DNA of 64,000 nucleotides from Flavobacterium cupriresistens (GCF_020911925.1 NZ_CP087134.1:5456001-5520000), one strand, 5' to 3'; positions 33,521 to 43,900 are shown, counted from the first letter of the stretch. The notes: generated by a model not told the origin, from the letters alone. A program made the numbers and translations.

Positions 33521-33899
33521 AATTCCTTTTTTATAATTGTTCTTTTTTCTTCGTGTAACAACCAAAGATATACTTTACGTGACCATCTGAGAAATGAAAA
33601 ATTGTTTCAAAAATTCACTTTTAGGCTAATTTTGTTAGATTTATTTGATACTAAAATCCGATGTCTAAAAACTACCGAGAATTGAAAAAAATGAGCACAA
33701 TTAAAACTTCCAAATTAAACTTGAAAATCCTAAAAATTCGCTGAGGTTAGTCCGGTAAATTAAATCTTGTAAAAGCTCTAAAAGCTCGTAACTTATTATT
33801 TTTCAAGACATGGGAATTATGTAATTCTTTCAGCGACAAAATAATTCCAAAATTGTTACATTTAATGAGACCCAATTCTAACCTTAAAAAATGATATTT
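33521..33899. other. Divergent intergenic region xylA/sugar dehydrogenase, no gene seen
   Basis: AT-rich, with several TTTG words (for example around 33631 and 33650) but no convincing -33/-7 pair that I can assign to either gene. No frame of interest and no clear inverted repeat. Confidence 0.4.
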
Positions 33900-35165
33900 A
33901 TGAAAAGACATTTTCTAAAAAACAGGCCTGTTTTCTTGTGTTTTTCCGTTGTATTGATCGCGCTTTTGCAAGTATCCTGCAACAATGACAAATCAAATAC
34001 AACCGACGAAAAAGAAGAAGAAGCAACAGCAACCTTGCCACCTGTAGAAACGAATCCGGCAAACTCCAAATACAACCCGGCCTTTAAAGGACAAACCAGA
34101 ATTGGAGGTGTAAAAACCAAAACAGAATACATCGTTAAAGTTTTTGCAACAGGTTTAACCAACCCTTGGGGAATGGAAAACTTACCTGACGGAAGAATTT
34201 TGGTCACGCAAAAAAATGGTACTATGCGAATTGTAACTCAGGCAGGAACAGTGGGCGGAACTATTACCGGAATTCCAGCCGTAAACAGTAGCGGACAAGG
34301 TGGTTTACTGGACGTTGCTGTAGATCCTGACTTCGCTACTAACAGAATGGTTTATTGGAGTTTTTCGCAAACCGGAACGAATGGTACGGCAACTGCAGTA
34401 GCAAAAGGAAAACTTTCTGCCGACGAAACAAAAATTGAAAATGCAGTAGTAATCTACAAAGCTATTCCGGAATTTAACAGTACCCTTCATTATGGTTCGC
34501 GTCTTGCTTGGGACAAACAAGGCAATCTTTTTGTGAGTACCGGAGAACGCTCCGATATACAGTCGAGACCATTGGCTCAAAAATTAGATGCGGCTCTTGG
34601 AAAAATAGTTCGCATTACCAAAAACGGAGCGGCGGCAACCGGAAATCCTTTTATTGGACAAACAGGTGTATTACCGGAGATTTATTCATACGGACATCGA
34701 AATGTTCAGGGATTAGCCATTCATCCGGTTACGGGAGAGCTGTGGGAGGCTGAATTAGGTCCGCTGGGAGGTGATGAAATCAATAAAATCACAGCAAGCA
34801 AAAACTATGGTTGGCCAACAATCAGTTATGGACTTGAATATAGTGGTAGCCCTATTGGTCAAGGAATTACAACCAAAAGTGGTTTGGAACAGCCGGTTTA
34901 TTATTGGGATCCTGTAATTTCGCCAAGTGGAATTACTTTTTACTCAGGCAATCAAATTAATGAATGGGCAAATAATTTATTTGTAGCCGCTTTAAGTGGT
35001 CAGCATGTCGTGAGATTAGTACTTAAAGATAATGTTGTGGTCGGTGAAGAACGTTTGCTTACAACCTACAAAAGCCGATTCAGAGATGTTTTAGAAGGAA
35101 AAGACGGGGCTTTATATGCCGTTACGGATGGTTCAAATGCGTCGATTTACAAAATCGGAAAATAA
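33900..35165 (+). CDS. PQQ-dependent sugar dehydrogenase-like lipoprotein (GSDH family)
   Basis: 421 residues from the ATG at 33900 (MKRHFLKNRPVFLCFSVVLI). A lipobox (LLQVSC) makes it a lipoprotein, probably on the periplasmic side. The six-bladed propeller motifs of the soluble aldose/glucose-sorbosone dehydrogenase family are clear: GLTNPWGMENLPDGRILVTQK, GQGGLLDVAVDPDFATN, LHYGSRLAWDKQGNLFVSTGER, YSYGHRNVQGLAIHPVTGELW and WEAELGPLGGDEINKI. It would oxidise sugars with PQQ, if the cell can obtain PQQ; no PQQ synthesis genes are in the window. It appears monocistronic. Confidence 0.88.
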   Translation: MKRHFLKNRPVFLCFSVVLIALLQVSCNNDKSNTTDEKEEEATATLPPVETNPANSKYNPAFKGQTRIGGVKTKTEYIVKVFATGLTNPWGMENLPDGRILVTQKNGTMRIVTQAGTVGGTITGIPAVNSSGQGGLLDVAVDPDFATNRMVYWSFSQTGTNGTATAVAKGKLSADETKIENAVVIYKAIPEFNSTLHYGSRLAWDKQGNLFVSTGERSDIQSRPLAQKLDAALGKIVRITKNGAAATGNPFIGQTGVLPEIYSYGHRNVQGLAIHPVTGELWEAELGPLGGDEINKITASKNYGWPTISYGLEYSGSPIGQGITTKSGLEQPVYYWDPVISPSGITFYSGNQINEWANNLFVAALSGQHVVRLVLKDNVVVGEERLLTTYKSRFRDVLEGKDGALYAVTDGSNASIYKIGK

Positions 35166-35227
35166 AGGACTGTTTATTTAGTAAACCAATAACTAAATTT
35201 TTATACTAAATTTTGACTATTACAATG

Positions 35228-35264
35228 AACTGAAAATCCAATCCATACGATTTTCAGTTTTTTT
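35228..35264 (+). terminator. Terminator after the sugar dehydrogenase gene
   Basis: AACTGAAAATC (35228-35238) pairs with GATTTTCAGTT (35249-35259), followed by TTTTT. It ends just before the -33 element of the next promoter. Confidence 0.85.
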
Positions 35265-35265
35265 A

Positions 35266-35297
35266 TTTGGATATATGTATTCAACTACGTAGTTTTG
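35266..35297 (+). promoter_or_regulatory. Promoter of the GNAT-MarR operon with overlapping palindrome
   Basis: TTTG (35266-35269), 20 bp spacer and TAGTTTTG (35290-35297), a full Bacteroidota match. The perfect palindrome AACTACGTAGTT (35283-35294) overlaps the -7 element. MarR proteins typically bind such short palindromes and repress their own operon; the MarR encoded at 35810 is the likely binder. Confidence 0.75.
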
Positions 35298-35321
35298 TAC
35301 CTATATTTAATACTTATAAAA

Positions 35322-35813
35322 ATGCAGATCAAACCTATCCAAAACGAATACGAAAGAGAAATCATAAATTTGATTTTAAACATTCAACAAAACGAATTTA
35401 ATGTCGCCATTACTTTAGAAGATCAGCCGGATTTATTAAACATTAAGAATTTTTATTACGAATCAGGCGGTTGTTTCCTTGGCGCTTTTATTGACGAAAA
35501 ACTAGTGGGCACCATTGCCTTGGTAAAATTTAATGAAGAAAATGCTGCCGTCAGAAAAATGTTTGTTTTAAAAGAATACAGAGGTAAAGAATACAATATT
35601 GCCCAGCAGTTATTAGAACAACTAATCACATACAGCAAAGAAAACGGATTAAGTAACTTATATTTGGGAACTGTTTCTATTTTACAGGCCGCTTTGCGAT
35701 TTTATGAAAGAAATAATTTTATTGCAATAGAAAAAGAAGCACTGCCGCATGATTTTCCATTAATGCAAGCCGACAATGTATTCCGTCAGCTGCAACTAAA
35801 TCAAATAAAATGA
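35322..35813 (+). CDS. GNAT-family N-acetyltransferase
   Basis: 163 residues from the ATG at 35322 (MQIKPIQNEYEREIINLI), the first ATG after the promoter. The acetyl-CoA-binding motif A is visible as AVRKMFVLKEYRGKEYNIAQQLLEQL (V/I-x-x-x-Q/R-G-x-G/A is degenerate, RGKEYN), followed by a helix and YLGTVSILQAALRFYERNNF, the typical GNAT end. Substrate unknown. Its stop overlaps the MarR start by 4 bp, so the two are coupled and probably act on the same stress or compound. Confidence 0.85.
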   Translation: MQIKPIQNEYEREIINLILNIQQNEFNVAITLEDQPDLLNIKNFYYESGGCFLGAFIDEKLVGTIALVKFNEENAAVRKMFVLKEYRGKEYNIAQQLLEQLITYSKENGLSNLYLGTVSILQAALRFYERNNFIAIEKEALPHDFPLMQADNVFRQLQLNQIK

Positions 35814-36283
35814 ATATAATAGACGAAATAGGTGTTTTAGCCTTATCAACCAGACTACAACGACTGAGCGAACAGCTGCGAAAGGATGGTGCTTTGGTTT
35901 ACAAATCATTTGATATTGATTTTGAACCCAAATGGTTTCCTGTCATTTATACTTTACATATAAAAGAAATGTTAAGCGTAGTAGAAATTGCAAACGAAAT
36001 TGGCTACACCCATCCGTCGACTATAAGTTTATTGAAAGAATTGGAAAAGCTAAAAATTATCAGCTCTAAAAAAGACAAACTCGATGAAAGAAAACGATTA
36101 ATTGTACTTACCTCCAAAGGCAAAGAGCTTGTCGTAAAAATGCAACCTGTCTGGAATCTTATTCGAAATGTACTGACAGAGATTTCAGATAACCAAAATA
36201 ATCTCTTGAAAGCCATTGAGGAAGCGGAACAAAAACTGGCCAGTCAGAGTTTCTTTCAAAGAGCATCAGTATTAAAGGGTTAA
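35810..36283 (+). CDS. MarR-family transcriptional regulator
   Basis: 157 residues overlapping the GNAT gene by 4 bp. The winged helix-turn-helix is clear: FPVIYTLHIKEMLSVVEIANEIGYTHPSTISLLKELEKLKIISSKKDKLDERKRLIVLTSKG, with the D-E-R-K-R wing motif. Long N- and C-terminal helices give the dimer interface. It probably represses the operon through the palindrome at 35283-35294. The stop overlaps by 4 bp with the convergent HxlR gene. Confidence 0.92.
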   Translation: MNIIDEIGVLALSTRLQRLSEQLRKDGALVYKSFDIDFEPKWFPVIYTLHIKEMLSVVEIANEIGYTHPSTISLLKELEKLKIISSKKDKLDERKRLIVLTSKGKELVVKMQPVWNLIRNVLTEISDNQNNLLKAIEEAEQKLASQSFFQRASVLKG

Positions 36284-36642
36284 GCGTATTCTTTTCCTGT
36301 TATTTTTTTTCTGTGATTATGTCCCCACTTTGCCAAAGAGTCAATAACTTCTTTTAAGGTGTGGCCATAATCCGTTAGTTTATATTCGACGGTGATTGGT
36401 TTCGTATCAAGAACCGTGCGAGTTACTAATTGATTTTCTTCCAGATTTTTTAATTCCCTGCTTAACATCTTACCCGAAATTCCTTCTACTTCTCTAAGTA
36501 AATCTGTGAATCGTAAAGTATTAAAACATAAGGATGCAATAATCGAAATTTTCCATCTTCCGTTCAGAATATACATGGCATCGTGCACTGCCATAATATG
36601 TTGATTGCATTTTTTCAGATCGTGTTCGGGCTCTTTTATCAT
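36280..36642 (-). CDS. HxlR-family transcriptional regulator
   Basis: 120 residues. The N-terminal Cys (KKCNQHIMAVHDAMYILNGRWKISII) and the winged helix with LLREVEGISGKMLSRELKNLEE and a DYGHTLKEVIDSLAKWG end are family hallmarks. HxlR proteins sense aldehydes, quinones or oxidants, often through this Cys, and control a divergent oxidoreductase. The nitroreductase-like gene starts 110 bp away on the other strand, and the shared control region holds repeated GTTAC words. Confidence 0.92.
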   Translation of the reverse strand: MIKEPEHDLKKCNQHIMAVHDAMYILNGRWKISIIASLCFNTLRFTDLLREVEGISGKMLSRELKNLEENQLVTRTVLDTKPITVEYKLTDYGHTLKEVIDSLAKWGHNHRKKITGKEYA

Positions 36643-36751
36643 GAAATGTCAGTTAGTTACCTCAATGTTACGGTTACTTTTGGTAATCGAATGACAAAAA
36701 TACATTTAAAGTTTTTACATTTGAATACAATTTAAATTTAACATCAAGAAT
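36643..36751. promoter_or_regulatory. Divergent HxlR/nitroreductase control region
   Basis: GTTAC occurs three times (GTTACC near 36655, then 36667 and 36673), followed by GGTAAT near 36682, a pattern of inverted half-sites usual for HxlR operators. TACATTTG at 36716-36723 matches the -7 consensus for the rightward gene but has no good -33, which would fit an activated or regulated promoter; TTTG at 36679 with TACATTTA at 36701 (18 bp) is an alternative. Confidence 0.5.
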
Positions 36752-37384
36752 ATGGACTTAATAAAAGCACTCGAGTGGCGTTATGCTACTAAAAAAATGA
36801 ACGGACAAGTTGTCCCACAAGAAAAAATCGATTACATCCTGGAAGCGGCAAAACTAGCTCCATCCTCATCCGGGATACAACCGTACCAGATTTTTGTAAT
36901 TTCTAATAAAGAAGTAAAAGAAAAATTAAGAGCAGTAGCTTTCGATCAAAGCCAGATTACAGACGCTTCTCACGTATTGGTTTTCGCAGCCTGGGACGGT
37001 TATTCACTAGAAAAAATCTCAACTGTATTTGACAGAACACTTGCCGAAAGAGGATTGCCTGCCAATACTATGGACGATTACAAAAATTCACTTTGGGGAA
37101 TGTATGAGCCACTTGGTCAGGAATGGCATGCCAATCACGCTGCAAGACAAGCTTATATTTCTTTCGGTATAGCACTTGCTGCTGCTGCAGAACAAGAAGT
37201 AGACGCAACACCAATGGAAGGTTTTGTTCCTGCAGAAGTTGATAAACTCTTAGGTCTAAATGAACTTGGTCTTAAAAGTGCCGTAATACTAACGCTTGGT
37301 TACAGAGATGAAGCGAATGACTGGTTGGTTAATATGAAAAAAGTGAGAACTCCTAAAAGCGAGTTTATAACGGAAATTAAATAA
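36752..37384 (+). CDS. NAD(P)H-dependent nitroreductase-family oxidoreductase
   Basis: 210 residues. The FMN-binding nitroreductase motifs are present: LIKALEWRYATKKMNG (basic N-terminal motif), EAAKLAPSSSGIQPYQIFVIS (cofactor loop) and GLNELGLKSAVILTLGYRDEANDW (GYR-type C-terminal motif). Such NfsB/MdaB-like enzymes reduce nitro compounds or quinones with NAD(P)H. The divergent HxlR regulator is a usual partner and should control it in response to electrophiles. Confidence 0.9.
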   Translation: MDLIKALEWRYATKKMNGQVVPQEKIDYILEAAKLAPSSSGIQPYQIFVISNKEVKEKLRAVAFDQSQITDASHVLVFAAWDGYSLEKISTVFDRTLAERGLPANTMDDYKNSLWGMYEPLGQEWHANHAARQAYISFGIALAAAAEQEVDATPMEGFVPAEVDKLLGLNELGLKSAVILTLGYRDEANDWLVNMKKVRTPKSEFITEIK

Positions 37385-37405
37385 AGAAAATCATATCCTC
37401 ATTTA

Positions 37406-37441
37406 AGAGACTATTTCGCAAGTGAAATAGTCTCTTTTTTT
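37406..37441 (+). terminator. Terminator after nitroreductase gene
   Basis: AGAGACTATTTC (37406-37417) pairs with GAAATAGTCTCT (37424-37435), followed by T6 or more. Perfect 12 bp stem. Confidence 0.92.
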
Positions 37442-37602
37442 ATTTGTACTAACGAGATATCTCTTAAAATTCCAATTTTTTAGATTCCAAATTCCAAAGT
37501 GTGGATCAATAAACGGAACGGGGTATTTTAGCAGGCGATATTCTATACATTTTGTCACTCTGAGCGGAGTTAGCCTTGACTTTAATTATATAACTAAAAC
37601 CC

Positions 37603-37635
37603 AAATCTGACAGGTTTTTGAAACCTGTCAGATTT
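37603..37635. repeat. 15-bp perfect inverted repeat, dispersed type
   Basis: AAATCTGACAGGTTT (37603-37617) pairs with AAACCTGTCAGATTT (37621-37635) around TTG. This short palindrome resembles a common flavobacterial intergenic repeat. It lies in the gene-free region 37385-38045. Confidence 0.8.
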
Positions 37636-37704
37636 AAATTCGGAAAAACGGAGAAACTTTATGAAGTAAATTCTATAAACTGAGGGTACTTCACCACAAA
37701 CTAT

Positions 37705-37990
37705 GTCATTTCGAGCGAAGTCGAGAAATCGCACAAGGACCTCCACAACAGAAAGACATTCAGTTTGTCATTTCGAGCGAAGTCGAGAAATCACACAAGG
37801 AACTCCACAACAGAAAGACATTCAGTTTGTCATCCTGAGGAACGAAGGATCTACGTTTGCTGAATCGATAGTGCTGAGCTTCACTTTACGGAATTACTTG
37901 TGAAGATACTTCGTTCCTCAGTATGACAAAATTGGGGAAAATGGAAACGGAGCCACCTTGTGTGATTTCTCGTACCTCGAAATGACAAGG
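37705..37990. repeat. REP-like array with 62-bp period and distal inverted copies
   Basis: GTCATTTCGAGCGAAGTCGA recurs at 37705 and 37767, and GTCATCCTGAGGAACGAAGG follows at 37829, all exactly 62 bp apart. In the right half, inverted counterparts appear: CTTCGTTCCTCAGTATGAC near 37909 and GTGATTTCTCGTACCTCGAA near 37961. The whole can fold as a long nested hairpin. The same words occur at 14414-14469. Confidence 0.85.
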
Positions 37991-38045
37991 AAAACTCAAC
38001 AGCTAACAGATTACAAATCACATTTCACATCTCACATTTCGCAAA

Positions 38046-39977
38046 CTACATCTTAATTATAATAAACTCAGAACGTCTATTTTGCTGATGTTGTTCTTCT
38101 GTACAAGGAACGCCATTTTTGCAATTGTTGATTAGTTTTGTTTCACCGTAACCAATGGCGCTTTCTATTCGTTCAGCGGTTATGCCTTGCGAAATGATAT
38201 AATCTCTTGAGGATTTTGCTCTTTTGTCTGACAGTATAAGGTTATAATTGTCTCTGGCTCTGGAATCGGTGTGGGATTCGATTTTAATGACCATTTCCGG
38301 ATATTCATTCATTAATAAAACGACTTTGTTTAATTCGATGGCGGCATCGTTTCTGATATTGGATTTGTCTAAGTCAAAGAAAATAATCCCGATTTTTATT
38401 TTTAAGATACCGTCTTCTTTAACAATCAGAGGTGATTTTATTCCTAAATCCACCACCGTTTCTCCGGAAGTGCCTTGTGTTAAAACCGGGAGTACAAGTG
38501 GCGTAAATCCTTGTTTGGACGCTTCAATTTTATAACTGGTGCTGCAGGCTACCGGAGTTTTAAATTGATATTCACCTAATTCCCCTGAAGTAGTTTCTTC
38601 CAACTTTTCTCCATTGGCCGCATATAAAGTCACGGTTGCATTTGCAATTTTTCCTTTTGTAATTTCATTAAAAACAAACCCTTTAATCTGCTGCTTACAA
38701 ATAGGTGTTCTTTCGAAAGAATAGATATCATCATCGCCTTTACCGGATTTTCTGTTGGAAGACACAAAACCCAAATTAGTTTCTTCGTTAACGATATAAG
38801 CAAAATCGTCCAGATTGCTGTTTAAGGGTGCTCCAAGATTAACCGGCTTTTCAAAAAGACCGTCTTTTATTGGACTTTCAAAAACATCAAGTCCGCCTAA
38901 GCCTAAATGTCCATCGCTGGCAAAATACAAGGTTTTATCTGTAATAAACGGAAACATTTCACGTCCTCTGGTGTTGATTTTATCGCCTACATTTTTGGGT
39001 TGCGAAAATTTATTATCTCCCAAAATATCTACTACAAAAATATCTGTAGAACCAATTGTTCCGGGCATATCTGACACAAAATAAAGTTGCTTTCCGTCCT
39101 TGCTTACACTCGGCTGTCCAACTGAATATTCATCACTGTTAAAAGGAAGTTCCTGTATGTTTTCCCAGCTCGTTTTGTCATCTTTGGTCACCGCTGTAGC
39201 AGAATATAGTTTTAGATTATTCCTGCCTTTTCCATCTCTTCCGAGTTTTCCATTGTAATTATTTCGGGTGAAATAAATGGTGTTTTCGTCGGGCGAAAAA
39301 GCAACACAGGCTTCATGATATTTACTATAAAGTGCATTTGAAAATCTTCTGACATGGCTCACATCAGATTGCGACGGACTAATTTTCCCCAACTGAAGAC
39401 TTAAAAACGGCTGATCGTTCCAGGCATATCTTCTTGTGGCCGCATAAGAGGAATCTATAGATGTAGCATAAATAAGCTGACCTTTGTAAAACATAGGTCC
39501 AAAATCAGAATAAGAAGAATTAATCGCTAAATTTTGAAGGGTGAACTGGGGTTCGAGATTCATAATTTTTTCGATTGTATTTTCCTGCAGCGAGAAATTT
39601 TGCTTTCTGGCATCTGATGCTTCTGCTTTTTTACTGAAATTCTTCAACCACTTTTTAGCCAATTCATAATTTTGAATTCCTTCTAAAGTCTGGGCGTAAC
39701 GAAAAAGATATTCTGCCGAAACCTCATTCGGATATTCCGCGATCAGCAATTGGTATTTTTCGTTTGCCTGCTGCATATCGGTATTAAAATAATACGAATC
39801 TCCTGCCCTTTGAAGGGTTTCCATAGAACGATCGCCTCCTTTTATGGCGTATTCATAAGCTTTGGCGGCTTCTAAATACCACATTTTATCAAAAAGAGCA
39901 TCAGCAGTTTTGTTTTTGGTCTGCGAAAAGCCGGCCATCACTATAAATAATCCGATTAGCGTAATTATTTTTTTCAT
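38046..39977 (-). CDS. OmpA-family outer-membrane protein with TPR and PD40 repeats
   Basis: 643 residues with a signal peptide (KKIITLIGLFIVMAGFSQ). Residues 25-130 are TPR-like, 150-425 hold PD40/WD-like propeller repeats (YSDFGPMFYKGQLIYAT, DEYSVGQPSVSKDGKQLYFVSD, TDIFVVDI), about 430-510 is a CarboxypepD_reg-like beta domain, and 530-643 is the OmpA peptidoglycan-binding domain (IIFFDLDKSNIRNDAAIELN, ESHTDSRARDNYN, NRRSEF). Proteins of this layout accompany SprB-type adhesins and PorP/SprF proteins in gliding bacteria and link them to the wall. It ends the three-gene unit, 11 bp after the PorP/SprF gene. Confidence 0.92.
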   Translation of the reverse strand: MKKIITLIGLFIVMAGFSQTKNKTADALFDKMWYLEAAKAYEYAIKGGDRSMETLQRAGDSYYFNTDMQQANEKYQLLIAEYPNEVSAEYLFRYAQTLEGIQNYELAKKWLKNFSKKAEASDARKQNFSLQENTIEKIMNLEPQFTLQNLAINSSYSDFGPMFYKGQLIYATSIDSSYAATRRYAWNDQPFLSLQLGKISPSQSDVSHVRRFSNALYSKYHEACVAFSPDENTIYFTRNNYNGKLGRDGKGRNNLKLYSATAVTKDDKTSWENIQELPFNSDEYSVGQPSVSKDGKQLYFVSDMPGTIGSTDIFVVDILGDNKFSQPKNVGDKINTRGREMFPFITDKTLYFASDGHLGLGGLDVFESPIKDGLFEKPVNLGAPLNSNLDDFAYIVNEETNLGFVSSNRKSGKGDDDIYSFERTPICKQQIKGFVFNEITKGKIANATVTLYAANGEKLEETTSGELGEYQFKTPVACSTSYKIEASKQGFTPLVLPVLTQGTSGETVVDLGIKSPLIVKEDGILKIKIGIIFFDLDKSNIRNDAAIELNKVVLLMNEYPEMVIKIESHTDSRARDNYNLILSDKRAKSSRDYIISQGITAERIESAIGYGETKLINNCKNGVPCTEEQHQQNRRSEFIIIKM

Positions 39978-39988
39978 AACTCTTTAGT

Positions 39989-40906
39989 TTAAAAAAATCT
40001 TGGCGATTTTAGTCCTTTCTCTTTTGATTTTAACTCAAAGCGCAACATGATCTCATGACTTCCCGACGAAAATTTCTGCAGTTCAGTAGTCGTATAATCA
40101 TAGGTATATCCAATTAAAAACTGAGGTGTAATCTGGAAACCTGCCAATGCACTAAAGGAATCTCCTGTACGATAAGAGGCTCCCAATCTAAATTTATCAT
40201 TAAACATAAAATTGGCCGATAAATCTACAATCACTGGTGCACCCGACACATACTTGGTTAAAAAAGCAGGTTTGAATTTGACACTCGGGCTAAGGTCAAA
40301 AACCCATCCTCCTATTAAAAACAAATGCATGCGCTCGTCTGCCAAACCTTCCTGAACCTCATCGTAGCGTTCGTCTGTTAGAAAATTAGGTACCGATAAT
40401 CCTAAATAACTTTTTTCGCTGTGCAGATAAATCCCGGCACCAACAACAGGCAAAAACTTATTCTGAATGTTTTGCTGAAATTGAACGTCATTATCTTTAA
40501 AAGAACCTTTAGACCAGTCAATATTAATTACTCTTCCTCCCCCTTTTACCCCAAAGGAAAGCTTGTAGGTATCGGATGCTTTTATTGAATAAGAGAAATT
40601 CAAATCAACGTATTGTTCTTCTGACGGACCTATTTCATCATTTACGATTGATAATCCCAGTCCGACATTTTTCCCGACGGGAGAATCCAGTGTAAAGGAT
40701 TGCGTGTTCGGAGCTCCTTCCAGCCCGACCCACTGCGTTCTGTAGATCCCTGTAATTGTCAAATGCCCCGCAGATCCTGCATACGCAGAGTTCACACTCA
40801 ATGTATTGTACATATATTGTGTGTATTGCGGATCTTGCTGCCCATACATAAAGTTTGCAATAAACAGCATTAGTATAGCGATAATTTGGTTATATCTTCT
40901 GACCAT
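39989..40906 (-). CDS. PorP/SprF-family type IX secretion outer-membrane protein
   Basis: 305 residues with a signal peptide. The start of the mature part (GQQDPQYTQYMYNTLSVNSAYAGS) is the PorP/SprF signature, and the rest reads as outer-membrane beta strands (GLGLSIVNDEIGPSEEQYVDLNFSYSI, RLGASYRTGDSFSALAGFQ). In T9SS such proteins are partners of type-B-sorted adhesins, as SprF is for SprB. It lies 43 bp downstream of the giant adhesin gene, the usual order, and is needed for its surface attachment in the known cases. Confidence 0.95.
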   Translation of the reverse strand: MVRRYNQIIAILMLFIANFMYGQQDPQYTQYMYNTLSVNSAYAGSAGHLTITGIYRTQWVGLEGAPNTQSFTLDSPVGKNVGLGLSIVNDEIGPSEEQYVDLNFSYSIKASDTYKLSFGVKGGGRVINIDWSKGSFKDNDVQFQQNIQNKFLPVVGAGIYLHSEKSYLGLSVPNFLTDERYDEVQEGLADERMHLFLIGGWVFDLSPSVKFKPAFLTKYVSGAPVIVDLSANFMFNDKFRLGASYRTGDSFSALAGFQITPQFLIGYTYDYTTTELQKFSSGSHEIMLRFELKSKEKGLKSPRFF

Positions 40907-40949
40907 TGTTCAATGTTATTAGCAATTTACTATTCCGTTTACTTACTAC

Positions 40950-43900
40950 TTATCGTTTTAAATACAACCAGCCTGATGTTTTTGGCGTTCCGTCTCCCAG
41001 ATCCAGAATATAGAAATAGGTTCCGACCGGTAGTAATTTTGAAGATCCGTCGGCAGTTCCGTCCCAGGTATTTTTATATCCCTGTTGTGTATAAATCAAA
41101 TTCCCCCATCTATTGTAAATTTCAAGTACATTGTTAGGATAGTTGGCGATACAATCTATATAGAATACATCGTTGACACCATCGTCATTAGGAGAAAACT
41201 CATTGTGGATTTTTAAACAGGCCGGTTCAATCGTAGCACTGCTTTGATTGTTGGAAGCATTCGTATCTATTTGATCTAAGGCTACTAATTTTGCTGTGTT
41301 TAAATAGTCTTTAACGTCACGTACTTTTACTTTTAAGGTTAAAGTCTGAACTGAATTAACATCAACAGCAGGTATTTTCCAGATTCCGGTTCCGGCATCA
41401 AAAGTTCCTGAACTTGTTGACGACGATACAAATTGATAGCCTGTAGGTAAAATATCCTGTACTTCTAGATTTGTTGCTTTTAGACTTCCAATGTTATCTG
41501 CTGTAATCGTAAAATTGATTAACGCATCAATTGGAGGATCTGTTGCATCGACCGTTTTTATAATCGCGATATCGGTTTTTGGCGATTCGATAAAGGCATT
41601 GTCTTCATCGTCTTCACTTTGATCTCCATCGTCATTATCAGGTGTACTGTTTGGATCAAATTGATCACTGGCTGTAACCTGCGCTGTATTTACATAATCG
41701 GAATCTTTTAGACCGTTTGGTGTTTCAACTGTTGCCTGAAACGTTAAGGTCAAGCCACTCAGTGGAATTTGCAAATTAGACCAGGTGATTCTAAATCCGC
41801 TGTAGATACCTCCACCGGTGATATTAGTAATGTTACTATACCCTATTGGCAGTAAATCTTCGACGGCAACGCCGGTTGCCACTACCGGACCTGCATTATT
41901 AACCTGAACTGTAAAGGTTACAACTTCATTAACATTCGCTTTTACATTACTAACCATTTTTTCTAAACTCAGATTCGCCAATTGTACATCTACCAGGATG
42001 CTGTCATAATCGTCTTCTGTTGTAACACCATTATTCGGTGTACTATCAGGATCCGGTAATGCGCTTGCTGTAACTTCTGTGATGTTTAAATATTCGTTTG
42101 CAGCTCCTGTCGCAGGTTTAACGGTAGCATTAATTAATAAAATCTGCTCGTTGCCATTGAGAATTGATCCTACATTCCATCTTCCGTCTGCGAAGGTGTA
42201 GGTTCCGCTTGTTGCACTGTGCATCATATAAGCAAATCCGGAAGGAAGCAGGTCTTTTACTTCAACGCCTATCGCATTTCCTGGTCCGTCATTTTTGACT
42301 TTAACCTGGAATGTAACGATATCCCCCACATTTGGTTTTTGATTTCCGATAATTGTTTTTTCTATAGATAAATCTGCCATCACAATAATTGGCGTTACCG
42401 ATATACTGTCGTAATCGTCTTCTGTCGTGATACCATTATTTGGTGTACTGTCAGGGTCAAAATCGTCTGCTGCTGTAACTTCTGTAATGTTCAAGTATTC
42501 ATCAACTGTACCTGTCGGAGCATTAACCAAAACATTTATCAGCAAGGTTTGACTACTGTTTGGAAGTACAATCCCCGGATTCCAAATACCTGTCGTTCTA
42601 TTGTACGAACCGGAACTTGCATTGTAGAAAACAAAGGTATACCCAGCAGGTAACAGGTCTTTTACTTCAACACCCGTAGCAATGTTTGGTCCTGAATTCA
42701 TCAATGTAATTTGGAATGTAATCTGAGAGCCTACTAAAGGAGTCAGCATATCATCTACTACCAATTTTTCAAGTGACAAATCGGCAATAGTATTAACCGG
42801 AGTCAGAATCACAGAACTTATATCGTCTTCTGTTACCACTCCATTGTTTGGCGTACTGTTAGGATCCGGCAAATCTGAAGAAAATACTTCGGCTGTATTG
42901 CGGTAGTCTCCTGTAGTATTTACGATTGCAGTTATCAATAAAGTTTCTGAAGCTCCATTGGCAATTGCTCCAACATCCCAAATTCCGGTTACTTCGTTAT
43001 AAACTCCAGCAGTAGAACTAAATACAACATAGGTATAACCGCTCGGTAGCTTGTCTGTCACCTGTACTTTTCCAGCCCCTTGTGGTCCTTTATTGTTTAC
43101 TGTAATCTGAAAGGTTACTGAGGTTCCATATGCCGGACTGGTATTACCGCCTATCAATGTTTTGGTCAATGCTAAATCGGCAGCTAAACTTGTTGGCGTT
43201 ACCGTTACACTTCCATAATCGTCTTCTGTTGCAATTCCGTTATTTGGTGTACTATCAGGATCCGGTAAACTACTTGCCGTAACTTCGGCAATGTTGAGGT
43301 AATCACCTGTTGCATTTACTGTTCCGCTTACCGTTAAGGTTTCTGATTTACCGTTTATTAAGCCTCCAACATTCCAAACTCCGGTAGTCGCATCGTATGT
43401 TCCTGTAGAAATACTCGAACGCGTATAGGTAAATCCGGCTGGAAGTTTATCCCCTACCTGAACTCCCGTCACATCTTGTGGACCACTATTGGTTACTATT
43501 ACTTCAAAAGTAACTTCTGAACCAACTAGTGCTGTTGTATTTCCTCCAACAATTGTTTTAGTCAACGATAAATCGGCAGCTAAACTTGTTGGCGTTACGG
43601 TTACGCTTCCGTAATCATCTTCTGTTGCATCACCATTATTTGGTGTACTGTCAGGATCAGGTAAACTGCTGGCGGTAACCTCAGCGATATTAAGATAATC
43701 ACCTGTTGCATTTACTGTTCCACTTACCGTTAAGGTTTCGGATTTGCCGTTTATTAATCCTCCAACATTCCAAATTCCGGTAGTCGCATCGTATGTTCCT
43801 GTTGAAATACTCGAACGCGTATAGGTAAATCCGGTTGGAAGTTTATCCCCTACCTGAACTCCCGTCACATCTTGTGGACCACTATTAGTCACTATTACTT

